From the NCBI GenBank assembly GCA_017634595.1, contig JAGBNC010000021.1:1-64000 (forward strand): 64,000 bases of DNA, in the 5' to 3' direction. The stretch comes from Bacteroidales bacterium (GTDB lineage: Bacteria > Bacteroidota > Bacteroidia > Bacteroidales > UBA932). A program made the translations under genes and the position numbers. The notes beneath the pieces are model-generated. The model had not been told where the DNA came from. It did no database searches and worked only from the letters and a program-made list of their open reading frames with translations. Below, piece by piece: positions 25,290 to 34,565 of this stretch. Numbering within the stretch: the first letter of the stretch is position 1; the number at the start of each line of letters is the position of its first letter.

Positions 25290-25997
25290 ATGGAAGGACC
25301 AAGAACACAGGAAGTCGGGCAGATGTTCAACTCCATTGCTGACGACTACGACAGACTCAACCATATTCTGTCATTAGGTATAGACCGAAGCTGGCGCAGG
25401 CGGGCGCTGAAACAGATAGTCACTCCGGCGGCGCCACAGAAGATCTTGGACGTAGCGTGCGGGACAGGCGATTTCAGCATCGCCATAGCTAAGGCCGCCC
25501 ACATACACTCACGCATCACAGGAGCCGATCTCTCTGACGGCATGCTGGAAGTAATGCAAGGAAAAGTAGCACGGGAAGGTCTGCAGAAGCAGATTTCAAC
25601 CATGCAATGCAATTGCGAGGACATGCCTTTCGAGGACGGCGCCTTCGACCGGGTGACAATAGCGTTCGGAATCAGGAACTTCGAGCACAGGGAAGCGGCA
25701 CTAAGAGAGTTTGCAAGAGTGCTGAAGCCAGGCGGCAGACTCGTCATCCTGGAGTTATCAATTCCTTCCCAACCTTTTCTGCGCAAGGTTTACAACTTCT
25801 ATTTTACCAAAATATTACCGCTCATTGGAGGCCTGGTGTCGGGCAATAAAGGGGCCTATCGATATCTCCCCGCGTCTGTGCTGCGCTTCCCGGGGCCGGA
25901 AGAATGGATGTCCACGATGAACGCCTGCGGCTTCTCCTCCGTCACTCATAAAGCATTCACCTTCGGCATCTGCCGCATGTATACCGGGACAAAATGA
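25290..25997 (+). CDS. menG: Demethylmenaquinone methyltransferase (UbiE/MenG)
   Basis: MenG uses S-adenosylmethionine to methylate demethylmenaquinone, the last step of menaquinone synthesis. The SAM-binding motif ILDVACGTGDFSIA, the UbiE signatures YDRLNHILSLGIDRSWRR and RVLKPGGRLVILE, and the segment FGIRNFEHREAAL are clear. Length is 235 residues from ATG 25290. It overlaps menA by 4 bp (ATGA), so the two final menaquinone steps are coupled. Menaquinone is the only respiratory quinone expected in this group. Confidence 0.94.
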   Translation: MEGPRTQEVGQMFNSIADDYDRLNHILSLGIDRSWRRRALKQIVTPAAPQKILDVACGTGDFSIAIAKAAHIHSRITGADLSDGMLEVMQGKVAREGLQKQISTMQCNCEDMPFEDGAFDRVTIAFGIRNFEHREAALREFARVLKPGGRLVILELSIPSQPFLRKVYNFYFTKILPLIGGLVSGNKGAYRYLPASVLRFPGPEEWMSTMNACGFSSVTHKAFTFGICRMYTGTK

Positions 25998-26917
25998 ATG
26001 TCAAATCATGTCTAAAGTCAATGCGCCTGCGCACGCTGCCCCTTTCGCTTTCGGGCACAGTCATGGGCGTATGCATAGCCGGAACCATAGTCCCCAGCCT
26101 TTCACACGGCACCTGGCTGATTTTCCTTACCACCGCTCTGCTGCAAGTACTTTCCAATCTCAGCAATGAGTTGGGCGATACTCTGCATGGTACCGACACT
26201 CAAGACCGTCAGGGCATTCATTATTCTATTCAGGACGGAGAGATGACCATAAAGGAGATGAAGTACCTGATAGCCGCAACAGCCCTGCTGTGCTGCATCA
26301 GCGGACTTGCCATGATATGGTCATCGTTCGGCACCGTCGTGGCGGTAGAGCCGCTGCTGCTCCTGTTACTTGGCGCAGCAGCAATTTGGGCAGCCATGCA
26401 CTACACCCTTGGTAAGAATCCCTACGGCTACCGGGGGCTGGGCGATTTGTTCGTTTTCATATTTTTCGGGATAGTATCCTGCTGCGGAGCGTGCTATCTG
26501 TGCGCCCATCAGGCCGGCCTCGGGACTGTGCTCAAAGCCTCGATCATGCCTGCTTGCAGCATAGGGCTGTTCAGTATTGGAGTACTGAATGTCAATAATA
26601 TAAGGGATGCAGCAACTGATGTGGCCACACGTGTCACAACGGCCATCCGGCTCGGAGGACGTGGCGCCCGTATATATCATACATTCCTGATAGGGACCGG
26701 ATGGGCGCTGATGATTATTTATTCATTAATCAACATTCCCGGAGCAAGCGGCCTTCGCTGGATCTATGCTATCACATTGCCGCTGTACCTGCTGCACCTG
26801 AAAGGAGTATGGAAGCTGGAAGGACGCGCCCTCGACCCTATGCTGCCCATGCTCGTGATGAGCACTTTTGCGTTCAGCATCTTAGGCGGGCTTGGACTCC
26901 TCCTTCACTTTTTCTAG
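25994..26917 (+). CDS. menA: 1,4-dihydroxy-2-naphthoate polyprenyltransferase (MenA)
   Basis: This 307-residue integral membrane protein of the UbiA family has about eight hydrophobic segments. It attaches the polyprenyl chain to dihydroxynaphthoate. The first Asp-rich motif is NLSNELGDTLHGTDTQDR; the second is NNIRDAATDVAT, both in the positions that bind Mg-diphosphate. It follows menG with a 4-bp overlap. Its last 36 bp overlap the 3' end of a UpxY-like gene on the other strand. Confidence 0.9.
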   Translation: MNVKSCLKSMRLRTLPLSLSGTVMGVCIAGTIVPSLSHGTWLIFLTTALLQVLSNLSNELGDTLHGTDTQDRQGIHYSIQDGEMTIKEMKYLIAATALLCCISGLAMIWSSFGTVVAVEPLLLLLLGAAAIWAAMHYTLGKNPYGYRGLGDLFVFIFFGIVSCCGACYLCAHQAGLGTVLKASIMPACSIGLFSIGVLNVNNIRDAATDVATRVTTAIRLGGRGARIYHTFLIGTGWALMIIYSLINIPGASGLRWIYAITLPLYLLHLKGVWKLEGRALDPMLPMLVMSTFAFSILGGLGLLLHFF

Positions 26918-27370
26918 CAGTTCCAAGGGGATATAAGCAGTGGCGATAGCAGCCACGCCCGAGATGGTAATGATCAGGCGCCGGTCCTTGCGGATACGCT
27001 TTACATAACCTTCCGCGCCCTTGAACGGGCCGTCCGTCACCCGCACAAGGTCACCTTTCTGATAGACGGAAGGATCGTCTCCCAGGAATTCAAAGCCTCC
27101 TTCTCCGGCAGATGTCATGATTTTGAAAATATCAATCTCCCTTTGCGGAATAGCCAGAGGGATGCGTGTAGCACGATCCACATAGACATAAAAACGATTG
27201 TATTCCGTCAAGCGAAGCAGTTCGATCTGCTTCAAGGTAGTATGAAGGAAAATGTATGAAGGCATTATTTTCTGGGCATAGTATTCTATGCCGCGCTCGT
27301 CAAGCATATTCTTCACCGCCTCGGTCCTGTTCCAGAAGACTCTAATTGCGTACCAATGCTCCTCCGCCAT
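26882..27370 (-). CDS. UpxY-like transcription antiterminator (NusG paralogue)
   Basis: The 162-residue protein has an NGN domain (HWYAIRVFWNRTEAVKNMLDERGIEYYAQ) and a C-terminal KOW motif (KGDLVRVTDGPFKGAEGYVKRIRKDRRLIITI), the pattern of NusG paralogues of the UpxY/LoaP class. In Bacteroides UpxY proteins sit at the front of capsule operons and let RNA polymerase read through early terminators. Here no polysaccharide gene follows: downstream on the same strand is only the antisense of menA. It is thus an orphan acting elsewhere, or the remnant of a lost locus. TATATTTG about 25 bases upstream may be its -7 box. Confidence 0.85.
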   Translation of the reverse strand: MAEEHWYAIRVFWNRTEAVKNMLDERGIEYYAQKIMPSYIFLHTTLKQIELLRLTEYNRFYVYVDRATRIPLAIPQREIDIFKIMTSAGEGGFEFLGDDPSVYQKGDLVRVTDGPFKGAEGYVKRIRKDRRLIITISGVAAIATAYIPLELLEKVKEESKPA

Positions 27371-27427
27371 GTTAATTGAATTTTCAGCTTACGGACAAAT
27401 ATAACAATAATACTGAAAATAATACAC

Positions 27428-27458
27428 TTTGGTTTTTCGCGGATTATTCATAGATTTG
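27428..27458 (+). promoter_or_regulatory. Promoter of the 402-aa lipoprotein gene
   Basis: TTTG (27428-27431), exactly 19-nt spacer, TAGATTTG (27451-27458), 19 bases before the ATG at 27478. Confidence 0.8.
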
Positions 27459-27477
27459 TAGATAAATCGATTATTAT

Positions 27478-28686
27478 ATGAAAAGACTATTTGAATCCGC
27501 CCTGGCAGCCATGACAATTTTCGTTGCGGCTTCTGCGCTCGCCGTCTCCTGCACTGGTGAATCCGAAGCTCCCGGGAAAGCTTTCGATGAGCTTCCAGTT
27601 CTTCAGGAAGATGAGCTGTGGGCTGTCTTCTACGCCCTTCCCGATTCGGTTATGCCGGAAGAGATTAAGCCGGCCGCAGCACGCGAGGCATTCAAAGCCA
27701 AGTTTACAGACATGCAGGATGGCGTTTTGGGGGACGGTGAAGGCTTTTTCGATAAGTGGTCTGATACCAACAATTCTATTTACTGGATAGATTATTTCAG
27801 CAAGCCCGAAGACTACGTGTGGTCAGATGAAGAAGAGCAAGTGGCCCATCAATACATCAATCTGCATGTTTACGCCGGCGCTGATACCAACAGGCTTTTC
27901 GCTGTTGTGCAGAAGGGCGCGTTTCTCGACGGCAATGACAATGCGGAAGCTGATGCATGCTATTGGTTTGACAAGAGCAGCAAGAAGATGAGCGCGGCAA
28001 GCCTTCAGCTCGACACTCCTTATACTGAAGACCAGATCACCGAGGATGCTCTGCTCCTGTACGGCAGCGAAAATCTGTACTATGCGATTAAGAACAAGAA
28101 GTATTCTCCGAATTACGTCGATCGCGGCTTCAAAATATATATCGATGATGTCGGAGAGTGCGGAATACATTATGAATGGGACGGAACCAGGTTCGTACGC
28201 AATACTAAAGATGGTACCGTATGCCTATACAACTACGGCTTCGGCAACAACATCATCATCGGGAAAAGCGTGCCTTTCTCCGTGCCCGGATACAAGACCG
28301 AAGAAGCCGGCAGGAAAGGAGAGCTTGAGATCATTTACAATCTGATAAAGGAGGGAGAAGACGATCCCGCATTGATTATCCACGCCGATAACAATATCAA
28401 TATCACTGAAATAGAGGTATGCTCCGGACGTTATTCAAATATTTATAACATCCACCCCGGCATGAAAGTCAGCGAACTAATGAGCATACTTGCAGAACTC
28501 TCTTCCGGGCTTGAAGATCCTGTCTATACATCCATCTTAGAAGACGAAAACGGATTCGTGGTGATATACCATGGCTTCGATGAGGACTTTGCTTATAAAG
28601 TCAAGAAGGAAGATTATCTGGGCAACGAGCAGTTCAAGCCTGAAGCTACTATAGCAAGGGTAACGCTCACAAATGCAGTAGGTTAA
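27478..28686 (+). CDS. Lipoprotein of unknown function
   Basis: The 402-residue protein has a lipoprotein signal (ASALAVSC, Cys at about 25) and then an acidic, Tyr- and Asp-rich chain without a domain I can name. Segments such as YINLHVYAGADTNRLFAVVQKGAFLDG suggest a beta-rich fold. Its last base is shared with the first base of sstT (TAATG), so the two are translationally coupled and may be functionally linked; that pairing is odd for a surface lipoprotein. Base composition is more A/T rich than in sstT. Confidence 0.7.
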   Translation: MKRLFESALAAMTIFVAASALAVSCTGESEAPGKAFDELPVLQEDELWAVFYALPDSVMPEEIKPAAAREAFKAKFTDMQDGVLGDGEGFFDKWSDTNNSIYWIDYFSKPEDYVWSDEEEQVAHQYINLHVYAGADTNRLFAVVQKGAFLDGNDNAEADACYWFDKSSKKMSAASLQLDTPYTEDQITEDALLLYGSENLYYAIKNKKYSPNYVDRGFKIYIDDVGECGIHYEWDGTRFVRNTKDGTVCLYNYGFGNNIIIGKSVPFSVPGYKTEEAGRKGELEIIYNLIKEGEDDPALIIHADNNINITEIEVCSGRYSNIYNIHPGMKVSELMSILAELSSGLEDPVYTSILEDENGFVVIYHGFDEDFAYKVKKEDYLGNEQFKPEATIARVTLTNAVG

Positions 28687-29891
28687 TGGCATCTGTGCTG
28701 AAGTGGTGGACCGGCAGCAGCCTGGTGTTGCGCATACTCTGCGGTCTGGTCATTGGCGCAAGCCTCGGGCTTGCAGCACCGGGCTGGACGGGTATCGGGA
28801 TATTAGGGCATATTTTCGTCAATGCTCTTAAGGCTATTGCGCCGGTATTGGTAGCATTCCTGGTAACTTCTTCTATCGCAAAGGCAGGAGGCGGGCTGGG
28901 CCCCAAGTTCCGTACAGTTATCGTTCTTTACCTGGTGGCGACACTTGTGGCTGCTGCAGTGGCTGTAGCGGGAAGTTTCCTGTTCCCCGTCAACCTCAAC
29001 CTTGGTCAGGCAGCCGAAGGAAGTGCTCCCGGCAGCCTTACCGATGTATTCAAGAATCTGCTGAGCAAGATGGTGATGAATCCCCTCCAGTCAATCGCCG
29101 AAGCAAATTATATCGGCATCCTGTTTTGGGCTGTCATCATTGGCCTGGGGTTGAAAATTGCTGCCAGCGAATCCACCATCAAGGTATTCAGCGAGATCTC
29201 CGATGTAATCACCCTGGCTGTCAAGTGGATTATCCAGTTCGCACCTTTCGGTATCCTTGGATTGGTCTTTACCGCTGTATCAGAAAGCGGCCTGGAGATA
29301 TTCACCGTTTACGGCAAGCTTTTGCTCCTGCTGGTAGGCTGTATGCTTACAAGCGTATTGGTTTTCAACCCTCTTATATCTTTCATTGCCACTGGCAAGA
29401 ATCCCTACCCCTTGCTGTTTACATGCCTGAAAGAAAGCGGCATCAACGCCTTTTTTACCCGTTCGTCGGCAGCCAATATTCCAATCAACATGGAGTTGTG
29501 CAACAAACTCGGCATTGAGGAGGATTTCTATTCGGTGAGCATTCCGCTGGGAGCCACAGTAAATATGAACGGTGCCGCCGTCACCATCACCGTGATGACC
29601 CTGGCAGTAGCCCACACGCTTGGTATTGAGGTGAGTTTCGCCTCGTCGCTTTTCTTGAGCGTCATTGCCACGCTCGGAGCATGCGGCGCATCGGGAGTAG
29701 CCGGAGGGTCACTGCTGCTCATTCCTATGGCCTGTTCTTTCTTCGGTATCAGCAACGACGTAGCTATGCAGGCCGTGGCCATAGGATTCATAATAGGTGT
29801 TATCCAGGACTCCGTGGAGACTGCGGTAAACTCCAGCGGTGACGTATTCTTCACCGCCACCGCCGAACTACGAGCTACAAAGAAGAAGTAG
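28686..29891 (+). CDS. sstT: Serine/threonine:Na+ symporter SstT
   Basis: This 401-residue protein of the dicarboxylate/amino-acid:cation symporter family (DAACS) has about eight membrane helices and two re-entrant loops. The hallmarks FTRSSAANIPINMELCNKLG (Ser-rich HP1) and SIPLGATVNMNGAAVTITVMTLAVAHTLG (substrate and Na site) match SstT rather than glutamate carriers. It imports serine and threonine with sodium. serB, the phosphoserine phosphatase, lies just beyond on the other strand, and glyA is elsewhere in the window, so serine handling is concentrated here. Confidence 0.93.
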   Translation: MASVLKWWTGSSLVLRILCGLVIGASLGLAAPGWTGIGILGHIFVNALKAIAPVLVAFLVTSSIAKAGGGLGPKFRTVIVLYLVATLVAAAVAVAGSFLFPVNLNLGQAAEGSAPGSLTDVFKNLLSKMVMNPLQSIAEANYIGILFWAVIIGLGLKIAASESTIKVFSEISDVITLAVKWIIQFAPFGILGLVFTAVSESGLEIFTVYGKLLLLLVGCMLTSVLVFNPLISFIATGKNPYPLLFTCLKESGINAFFTRSSAANIPINMELCNKLGIEEDFYSVSIPLGATVNMNGAAVTITVMTLAVAHTLGIEVSFASSLFLSVIATLGACGASGVAGGSLLLIPMACSFFGISNDVAMQAVAIGFIIGVIQDSVETAVNSSGDVFFTATAELRATKKK

Positions 29892-29902
29892 TAGTAGCAC
29901 CA

Positions 29903-29976
29903 ATAGTTCAGCAGATATATCCCCCCGGAACCCTTTTCCCATGTTTTATGGGTTCCGGGGGGACATATCTGCTGAA
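29903..29976. repeat. Long intergenic hairpin, copy 3
   Basis: Two 29-bp arms (29903-29931 and 29948-29976), complementary at 28 of 29 positions, around the 16-nt loop TTTTCCCATGTTTTAT. It lies between the converging sstT and serB genes. The one mismatch is A-C in plus RNA but G-U in minus RNA. No T-run follows. Confidence 0.9.
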
Positions 29977-29999
29977 CTTCAACCTACATTGCGGATAAC

Positions 30000-31208
30000 T
30001 TACGGGTCGATCTGAGAATCCTTCAGGCCTAAGAAGTAAAGAATTCCGTCAAGGCCAATCGTCGAAAGATTCTGGTCGGCAGTGGCCTTGACCTTCGGTT
30101 TGGCATGATAGGCTATGCCAAGGCCGGCCAGGCCAAGCATCGGGAGATCATTGGCTCCGTCTCCCACAGCCACCGCCTGCTCCAGATGAATACCTTCCAT
30201 CTGGCACAAGAACTTCAGTAACTCGGCTTTGCGGGTACCGTCCACTATCTCTCCTACATAGCGCCCTGTAAGTTTGCCGTCCTCAATCTCCAACTCATTG
30301 GCGTACACATAGTCAAATCCGAACTTGAGTTTGAGATAATTGCCGAAGTAAGTAAAGCCTCCGGACAAAATAGCGGTCTTGTAACCCACCATCTTGAGGA
30401 TGCGCATCATCCTCTCAAGGCCCTCGTTGTAAGGCAGGTTGCGGGCTATGTCCTCCATGACACTCTCGTCGAGCCCTTCCAGCAGCGCTACGCGGCGGCG
30501 GAAACTCTCCTTGAAATCGATTTCTCCACGCATGGCGGAAGCGGTGATGGCCTTTACCTGCTCCCCCACGCCGTGCCTGTCGGCAAGTTCGTCAATGCAC
30601 TCCGTCCCTATCAATGTAGAGTCCATATCGAAACAAATCAGACGACGTGACCTACGGTAGATGTCATCTTTCTGGAAAGAAATGTCAAGCCCCGATCCGG
30701 ATCGTGACAAGAGCTCCTTCTGGAAGGCCAGCCTTTCATCCTGACGAAGTTGGCCACGTATCGAAAGCTCAATACATGACTTCCCTACCGGATTGTCCAG
30801 GGGCATGCGCCCGGTAAGGCGCTTGATTGCATCGATATTCAGGCCGTATTCCGTGATGACAGACGACACCTCGGCAATTTCGCTGGCAGTGACCTCACGT
30901 CCGAGCAAAGTCACGATATAGCGGTTGCGTCCCTGACGGGCCACCCAGGCATCATACTGCTCCCTTTCAATAGGAGTAAAGCGTATCTGAACGCCAAGCC
31001 TTGAAGCCTCGAACAGCAGGTCCTTCATAATGAAGCCCGACTGTTCCGTGGTGGTCCTGAACAATATGCCAAGCACCAGAGACTTATGGATATTGGACTG
31101 GCCGATGTCCAGCACGAAGGCATTGTACCGGGCCAGTACGGTCATCAAGGCCGCAGTCAAGCCCGGTTTGTCCTCGCCCGAGATATTAACCTGAATAATC
31201 TCAATCAT
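30000..31208 (-). CDS. serB: Phosphoserine phosphatase SerB with N-terminal ACT domains
   Basis: SerB releases serine from phosphoserine, the last step of serine synthesis. Of 402 residues, about 1-175 form two ACT-like regulatory domains (VNISGEDKPGLTAALMTVLARYN at the start) and the rest is a HAD phosphatase with the nucleophile in CFDMDSTLIGTECIDELADR and the motif VGDGANDLPML. The long N-terminal part is common in Bacteroidota and actinobacteria and may sense serine. It is the last gene of the 38069-30000 operon, 4 bp after the fumarase. Confidence 0.95.
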   Translation of the reverse strand: MIEIIQVNISGEDKPGLTAALMTVLARYNAFVLDIGQSNIHKSLVLGILFRTTTEQSGFIMKDLLFEASRLGVQIRFTPIEREQYDAWVARQGRNRYIVTLLGREVTASEIAEVSSVITEYGLNIDAIKRLTGRMPLDNPVGKSCIELSIRGQLRQDERLAFQKELLSRSGSGLDISFQKDDIYRRSRRLICFDMDSTLIGTECIDELADRHGVGEQVKAITASAMRGEIDFKESFRRRVALLEGLDESVMEDIARNLPYNEGLERMMRILKMVGYKTAILSGGFTYFGNYLKLKFGFDYVYANELEIEDGKLTGRYVGEIVDGTRKAELLKFLCQMEGIHLEQAVAVGDGANDLPMLGLAGLGIAYHAKPKVKATADQNLSTIGLDGILYFLGLKDSQIDP

Positions 31209-31212
31209 GCTT

Positions 31213-32838
31213 CTACAGACCTATGGTCTTGAAAAAGTCATTACCCTTGTCGTCAACAAGAATGAAGGCAGGGAAATTCTCGACGCGAATCTTCCAAATA
31301 GCCTCCATGCCAAGCTCAGGATACTCCACGCACTCTATGCTCTTGATATTCTCCTGTGCGAGTATTGCAGCAGGGCCGCCGATGCTTCCCAGATAGAAGC
31401 CGCCGTGCTTCTTACATGCGTCAGTAACACATTGGGCACGGTTGCCCTTGGCGAGCATGATGAGCGAACCGCCATGATCCTGGAACTCATCTACGTAAGG
31501 ATCCATACGTCCTGCAGTCGTGGGGCCCATGGAGCCGCAAGGCATTCCTGCAGGGGTCTTCGCCGGGCCGGCATAATAGATAGGATGATTTTTAAGATAG
31601 TCGGGCATAGGCTCTCCCGCATCAAGGCGGGCCTTGATCTTGGCGTGAGCTATGTCGCGACCTACTATGATGGTGCCGTTCAGGCTCAAACGGGTGCTGA
31701 CAGGATACTTGGAGAGTTCTTTAAGCACTTCCGGCATAGGACGGTCAAGGTCGATGCGTACGACTTCGCCCTCGCCAGCCTTGCGATATTCCTCAGGGAT
31801 AAGCTCATAGGGCTTGTCGTCAAGCTTCTCGATCCAGATTCCGTCTGCATCGATACGGGTCTTGATGTTACGGTCGGCCGAGCAGCTCACGCCCAGGCCG
31901 ATGGGACAGCTGGCCCCGTGGCGCGGCAGACGGATAACACGAACGTCGTGTGCCATATATTTGCCGCCAAACTGTGCGCCAAGGCCGATCTTGTGGGCTT
32001 CTTCAAGCAGCTGAGCTTCAAGGGCGGTATCGCGGAAGGCGCGCCCTGTCTCATCGCCGGTAGTAGGCAGAGAATCGTAATAATGAGTGCTTGCCAACTT
32101 GACGGTAAGAAGGTTCTTTTCTGCTGATGTGCCGCCGATTACGAAAGCCAGATGGTAAGGAGGACAGGCAGCGGTGCCAAGAGTCTTCATCTTGGACACC
32201 AAGAAGGGGATGAGCGTCCCGGGGTTCTGGATCCGGGCCTTGGTCTCTTGATAGAGATAGGTCTTGTTGGCGGAACCACCACCCTTGGTAACGCAGAGGA
32301 AACGGTATTCTGCGCCCTCAGTGGCCTCAATATCTATCTGGGCAGGCAGGTTGCACTTGGTATTTACCTCATTGTACATATCCAGGGGAGCATTCTGGGA
32401 GTAGCGCAGGTTCTCCTCTGTATAAGTTTTGAATACGCCGCGGCTGAGCGCTTCCTCGTCACAGAATCCCGTCCAGACCTGCTGGCCTTTCTCGCCGTGG
32501 ATGATGGCGGTACCTGTATCCTGGCAGAGGGGCAGCTTGCCTTTGCAAGCCACTTCAGCATTGCGCAGGAAGGTAAGCGCCACGTACTTGTCGTTCTCGC
32601 TGGCCTCGGGATCGCGGAGTATCTTGGCCACCTGCTCGTTGTGAGAACGCCGCAGGAGGAAACTCACATCGCGGAAAGCGGTATTGGACATGAGAGTCAG
32701 AGCCTCAGGGCTGACTTTAAGGATCTTATGGCCCTCGAACTCAGCGGTGGACACCAGTTTCTCGGAACCAGGGATTTTGTAATACTCAGTGTTGTCGGCG
32801 CCAAGCTGGAACATGGGCGCATACTTGAATTCTGCCAT
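31213..32838 (-). CDS. fumB: Class I fumarate hydratase
   Basis: This 541-residue enzyme is a class I, iron-sulfur fumarase of the FumA/FumB type that interconverts fumarate and malate; in anaerobic Bacteroidales it runs toward fumarate for fumarate respiration. The family segments [19 protein letters not shown] (N-terminal domain, with a cluster Cys), [14 protein letters not shown] and [19 protein letters not shown] (C-terminal domain) are present. Single-chain fusion of the two class I domains is usual for this type. It sits between prfB and serB with 3-4 bp gaps. Confidence 0.94.
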   Translation of the reverse strand: MAEFKYAPMFQLGADNTEYYKIPGSEKLVSTAEFEGHKILKVSPEALTLMSNTAFRDVSFLLRRSHNEQVAKILRDPEASENDKYVALTFLRNAEVACKGKLPLCQDTGTAIIHGEKGQQVWTGFCDEEALSRGVFKTYTEENLRYSQNAPLDMYNEVNTKCNLPAQIDIEATEGAEYRFLCVTKGGGSANKTYLYQETKARIQNPGTLIPFLVSKMKTLGTAACPPYHLAFVIGGTSAEKNLLTVKLASTHYYDSLPTTGDETGRAFRDTALEAQLLEEAHKIGLGAQFGGKYMAHDVRVIRLPRHGASCPIGLGVSCSADRNIKTRIDADGIWIEKLDDKPYELIPEEYRKAGEGEVVRIDLDRPMPEVLKELSKYPVSTRLSLNGTIIVGRDIAHAKIKARLDAGEPMPDYLKNHPIYYAGPAKTPAGMPCGSMGPTTAGRMDPYVDEFQDHGGSLIMLAKGNRAQCVTDACKKHGGFYLGSIGGPAAILAQENIKSIECVEYPELGMEAIWKIRVENFPAFILVDDKGNDFFKTIGL

Positions 32839-32841
32839 ATC

Positions 32842-33909
32842 TTATTGATTCATTAAAAATTCTTTCATAAAAGCATTCAGGTCTCCGTCGAGCACTCCCT
32901 GGGTATCGGCGGTCTCATAGCCTGTGCGCAGGTCCTTGACCATACGGTACGGGTGCAGGACGTAGGATCGTATCTGACTACCCCACTCAATCTTCTTCTT
33001 CTGACCTTCGAGCTCCGCCTGCTTCTCCTGACGCTTCTTGAGCTCGATGTCGTACAGGCGGGATTTCAAGATGAGCAGGGCCCTCTGGCGGTTGTCCTGC
33101 TGGGAGCGGGTCTCAGTGTTTTCGACTGTAATGCCGGTAGGTATATGGCGCACACGTACGCCTGTCTCAACCTTATTCACATTCTGTCCGCCGTGACCGC
33201 CGCTGCGGAAGGTATCCCACTCGATATCGGAAGGATTGATCTCTATATTGATGCTGTCGTCAACCAGCGGGTACACAAAGACACTGCTGAAGGTCGTCTG
33301 ACGCTTGCCCTGGGCATTGAAAGGAGAAATCCGCACCAGCCTGTGCACGCCGGATTCCGACTTGAGGTAGCCGTAGGCAAAATCGCCTTCGAACTGAATG
33401 GTGCAGGACTTGATGCCTGCCTCATCGCCCTCTATCAGCTCCGTGGTAGTCATTTTGTAGCCGTTTCGCTCGCCCCAGCGTATGTACATGCGCATGAGCA
33501 TGGCACTCCAGTCGTTGGCTTCGGTACCGCCGGCGCCTGAATTGATGGTGAGTACGGCACCGAGATTGTCGCCCTCGGCACCGAGCATGTTCTTAAGTTC
33601 CAAGTCTTCAACGCCGGAGAGCACAGAGGCATAGGCGGCGTCGGTATCCTCCCCTTCCGGGTCAAGCTCCATGAGCACGCCCAGATCGTCAAGTTCAGCA
33701 CGAAGCTTGTCGTAAGCTGTAACCCAGGACTTTACGGAATTCATACCTTTGAGGAACAGCTCCGCCTCCTTAGGATCATCCCAGAAACCGGCCTCCTGGC
33801 TGTGCGCTTCCTTCTCCGCCACTTCACTGCGTCTGGATTCTATTTTCAGATACTTGTAAAGCGCGTCCACTCGGAGCTCGAGTTCTTTTACCTGTTCCTG
33901 GTTTATCAT
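32842..33909 (-). CDS. prfB: Peptide chain release factor 2, without programmed frameshift
   Basis: RF2 ends translation at UGA and UAA. The 355-residue protein has the SPF codon-recognition tripeptide (VRISPFNAQGKR) and GGQ in SGGHGGQNVNKVETGVR. In many bacteria prfB needs a +1 frameshift at an in-frame UGA after about codon 25; here the matching place (LYKYLKIESRR) reads straight through without a stop, so the autoregulatory frameshift is absent. TATATTTG 22 bases upstream (33939-33932) may be an internal promoter within the long operon. Confidence 0.95.
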   Translation of the reverse strand: MINQEQVKELELRVDALYKYLKIESRRSEVAEKEAHSQEAGFWDDPKEAELFLKGMNSVKSWVTAYDKLRAELDDLGVLMELDPEGEDTDAAYASVLSGVEDLELKNMLGAEGDNLGAVLTINSGAGGTEANDWSAMLMRMYIRWGERNGYKMTTTELIEGDEAGIKSCTIQFEGDFAYGYLKSESGVHRLVRISPFNAQGKRQTTFSSVFVYPLVDDSINIEINPSDIEWDTFRSGGHGGQNVNKVETGVRVRHIPTGITVENTETRSQQDNRQRALLILKSRLYDIELKKRQEKQAELEGQKKKIEWGSQIRSYVLHPYRMVKDLRTGYETADTQGVLDGDLNAFMKEFLMNQ

Positions 33910-33947
33910 TTCTCAGAAGTATTAAATCTTACAAATATAGTGAAAAA

Positions 33948-34562
33948 TCAGATACGCCCTGCCGCTTGGCCGAAGCGTATTATAAAGTCCGCGGTGCCGT
34001 CTATCCCGAGAACAGAAGAATCGATACAGAGGTCATAGTTGGAAGCCACGCCCCAATTATCTCCCATAGTGATAAGGTCATAATAATCTTTACGGCGCTT
34101 ATCCTTCTTGAGTATCAGCTCCTCAGCCTCCTGACGGCTTATGCCCTCACGCCCGGCGACGGCATCGACCCTCACTTCAAGCGGTGAGTTAAGGAACACA
34201 TCGAGAGAGTCGATATCCCTAAGTACATAATCGGATGCCCTGCCTACGAAAATGGCGCTGCCCTGCGAAGCGATTTCTCGTATAGTCTCGCTTTGGATGC
34301 GAAATAATTCGCTTTCGTTCAGGACATTACGACCGAAGTCCCCATAGCGCGGCGCCCCGAATATGTTGCCGAGATGCAAGAAGCTGCGGCGTTCATCGGA
34401 CTGCTTGAAAAAAGACTCGCTGAGGCCGCTCTTTTGTGCCGCCCTGGTGATAAGTTCGTTGTCGTACACAGGGATGCCGAGACGCTCGCCAAGTGCCGTG
34501 GCGACTCTTTTGCCACCGCTCCCGGTCTGCCTTCCGATAGTTATCAATATGCGCTTCAACAT
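33948..34562 (-). CDS. Cytidylate kinase-like P-loop kinase
   Basis: The product (204 residues) is a member of the cytidylate-kinase-like family common in Bacteroidota and Firmicutes, separate from the true Cmk. The P-loop reads ITIGRQTGSGGKRVATALGERLG, a degenerate Walker A, followed by YDNELI and the nucleoside-binding segment GSAIFVGRASDYVL. The lid-like region KKDKRRKDYYDLITMGDNWG matches other members. Substrate is unproven. It lies 3 bp after the MATE gene and 38 bp before prfB. Confidence 0.85.
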   Translation of the reverse strand: MLKRILITIGRQTGSGGKRVATALGERLGIPVYDNELITRAAQKSGLSESFFKQSDERRSFLHLGNIFGAPRYGDFGRNVLNESELFRIQSETIREIASQGSAIFVGRASDYVLRDIDSLDVFLNSPLEVRVDAVAGREGISRQEAEELILKKDKRRKDYYDLITMGDNWGVASNYDLCIDSSVLGIDGTADFIIRFGQAAGRI

Positions 34563-34565
34563 AGG

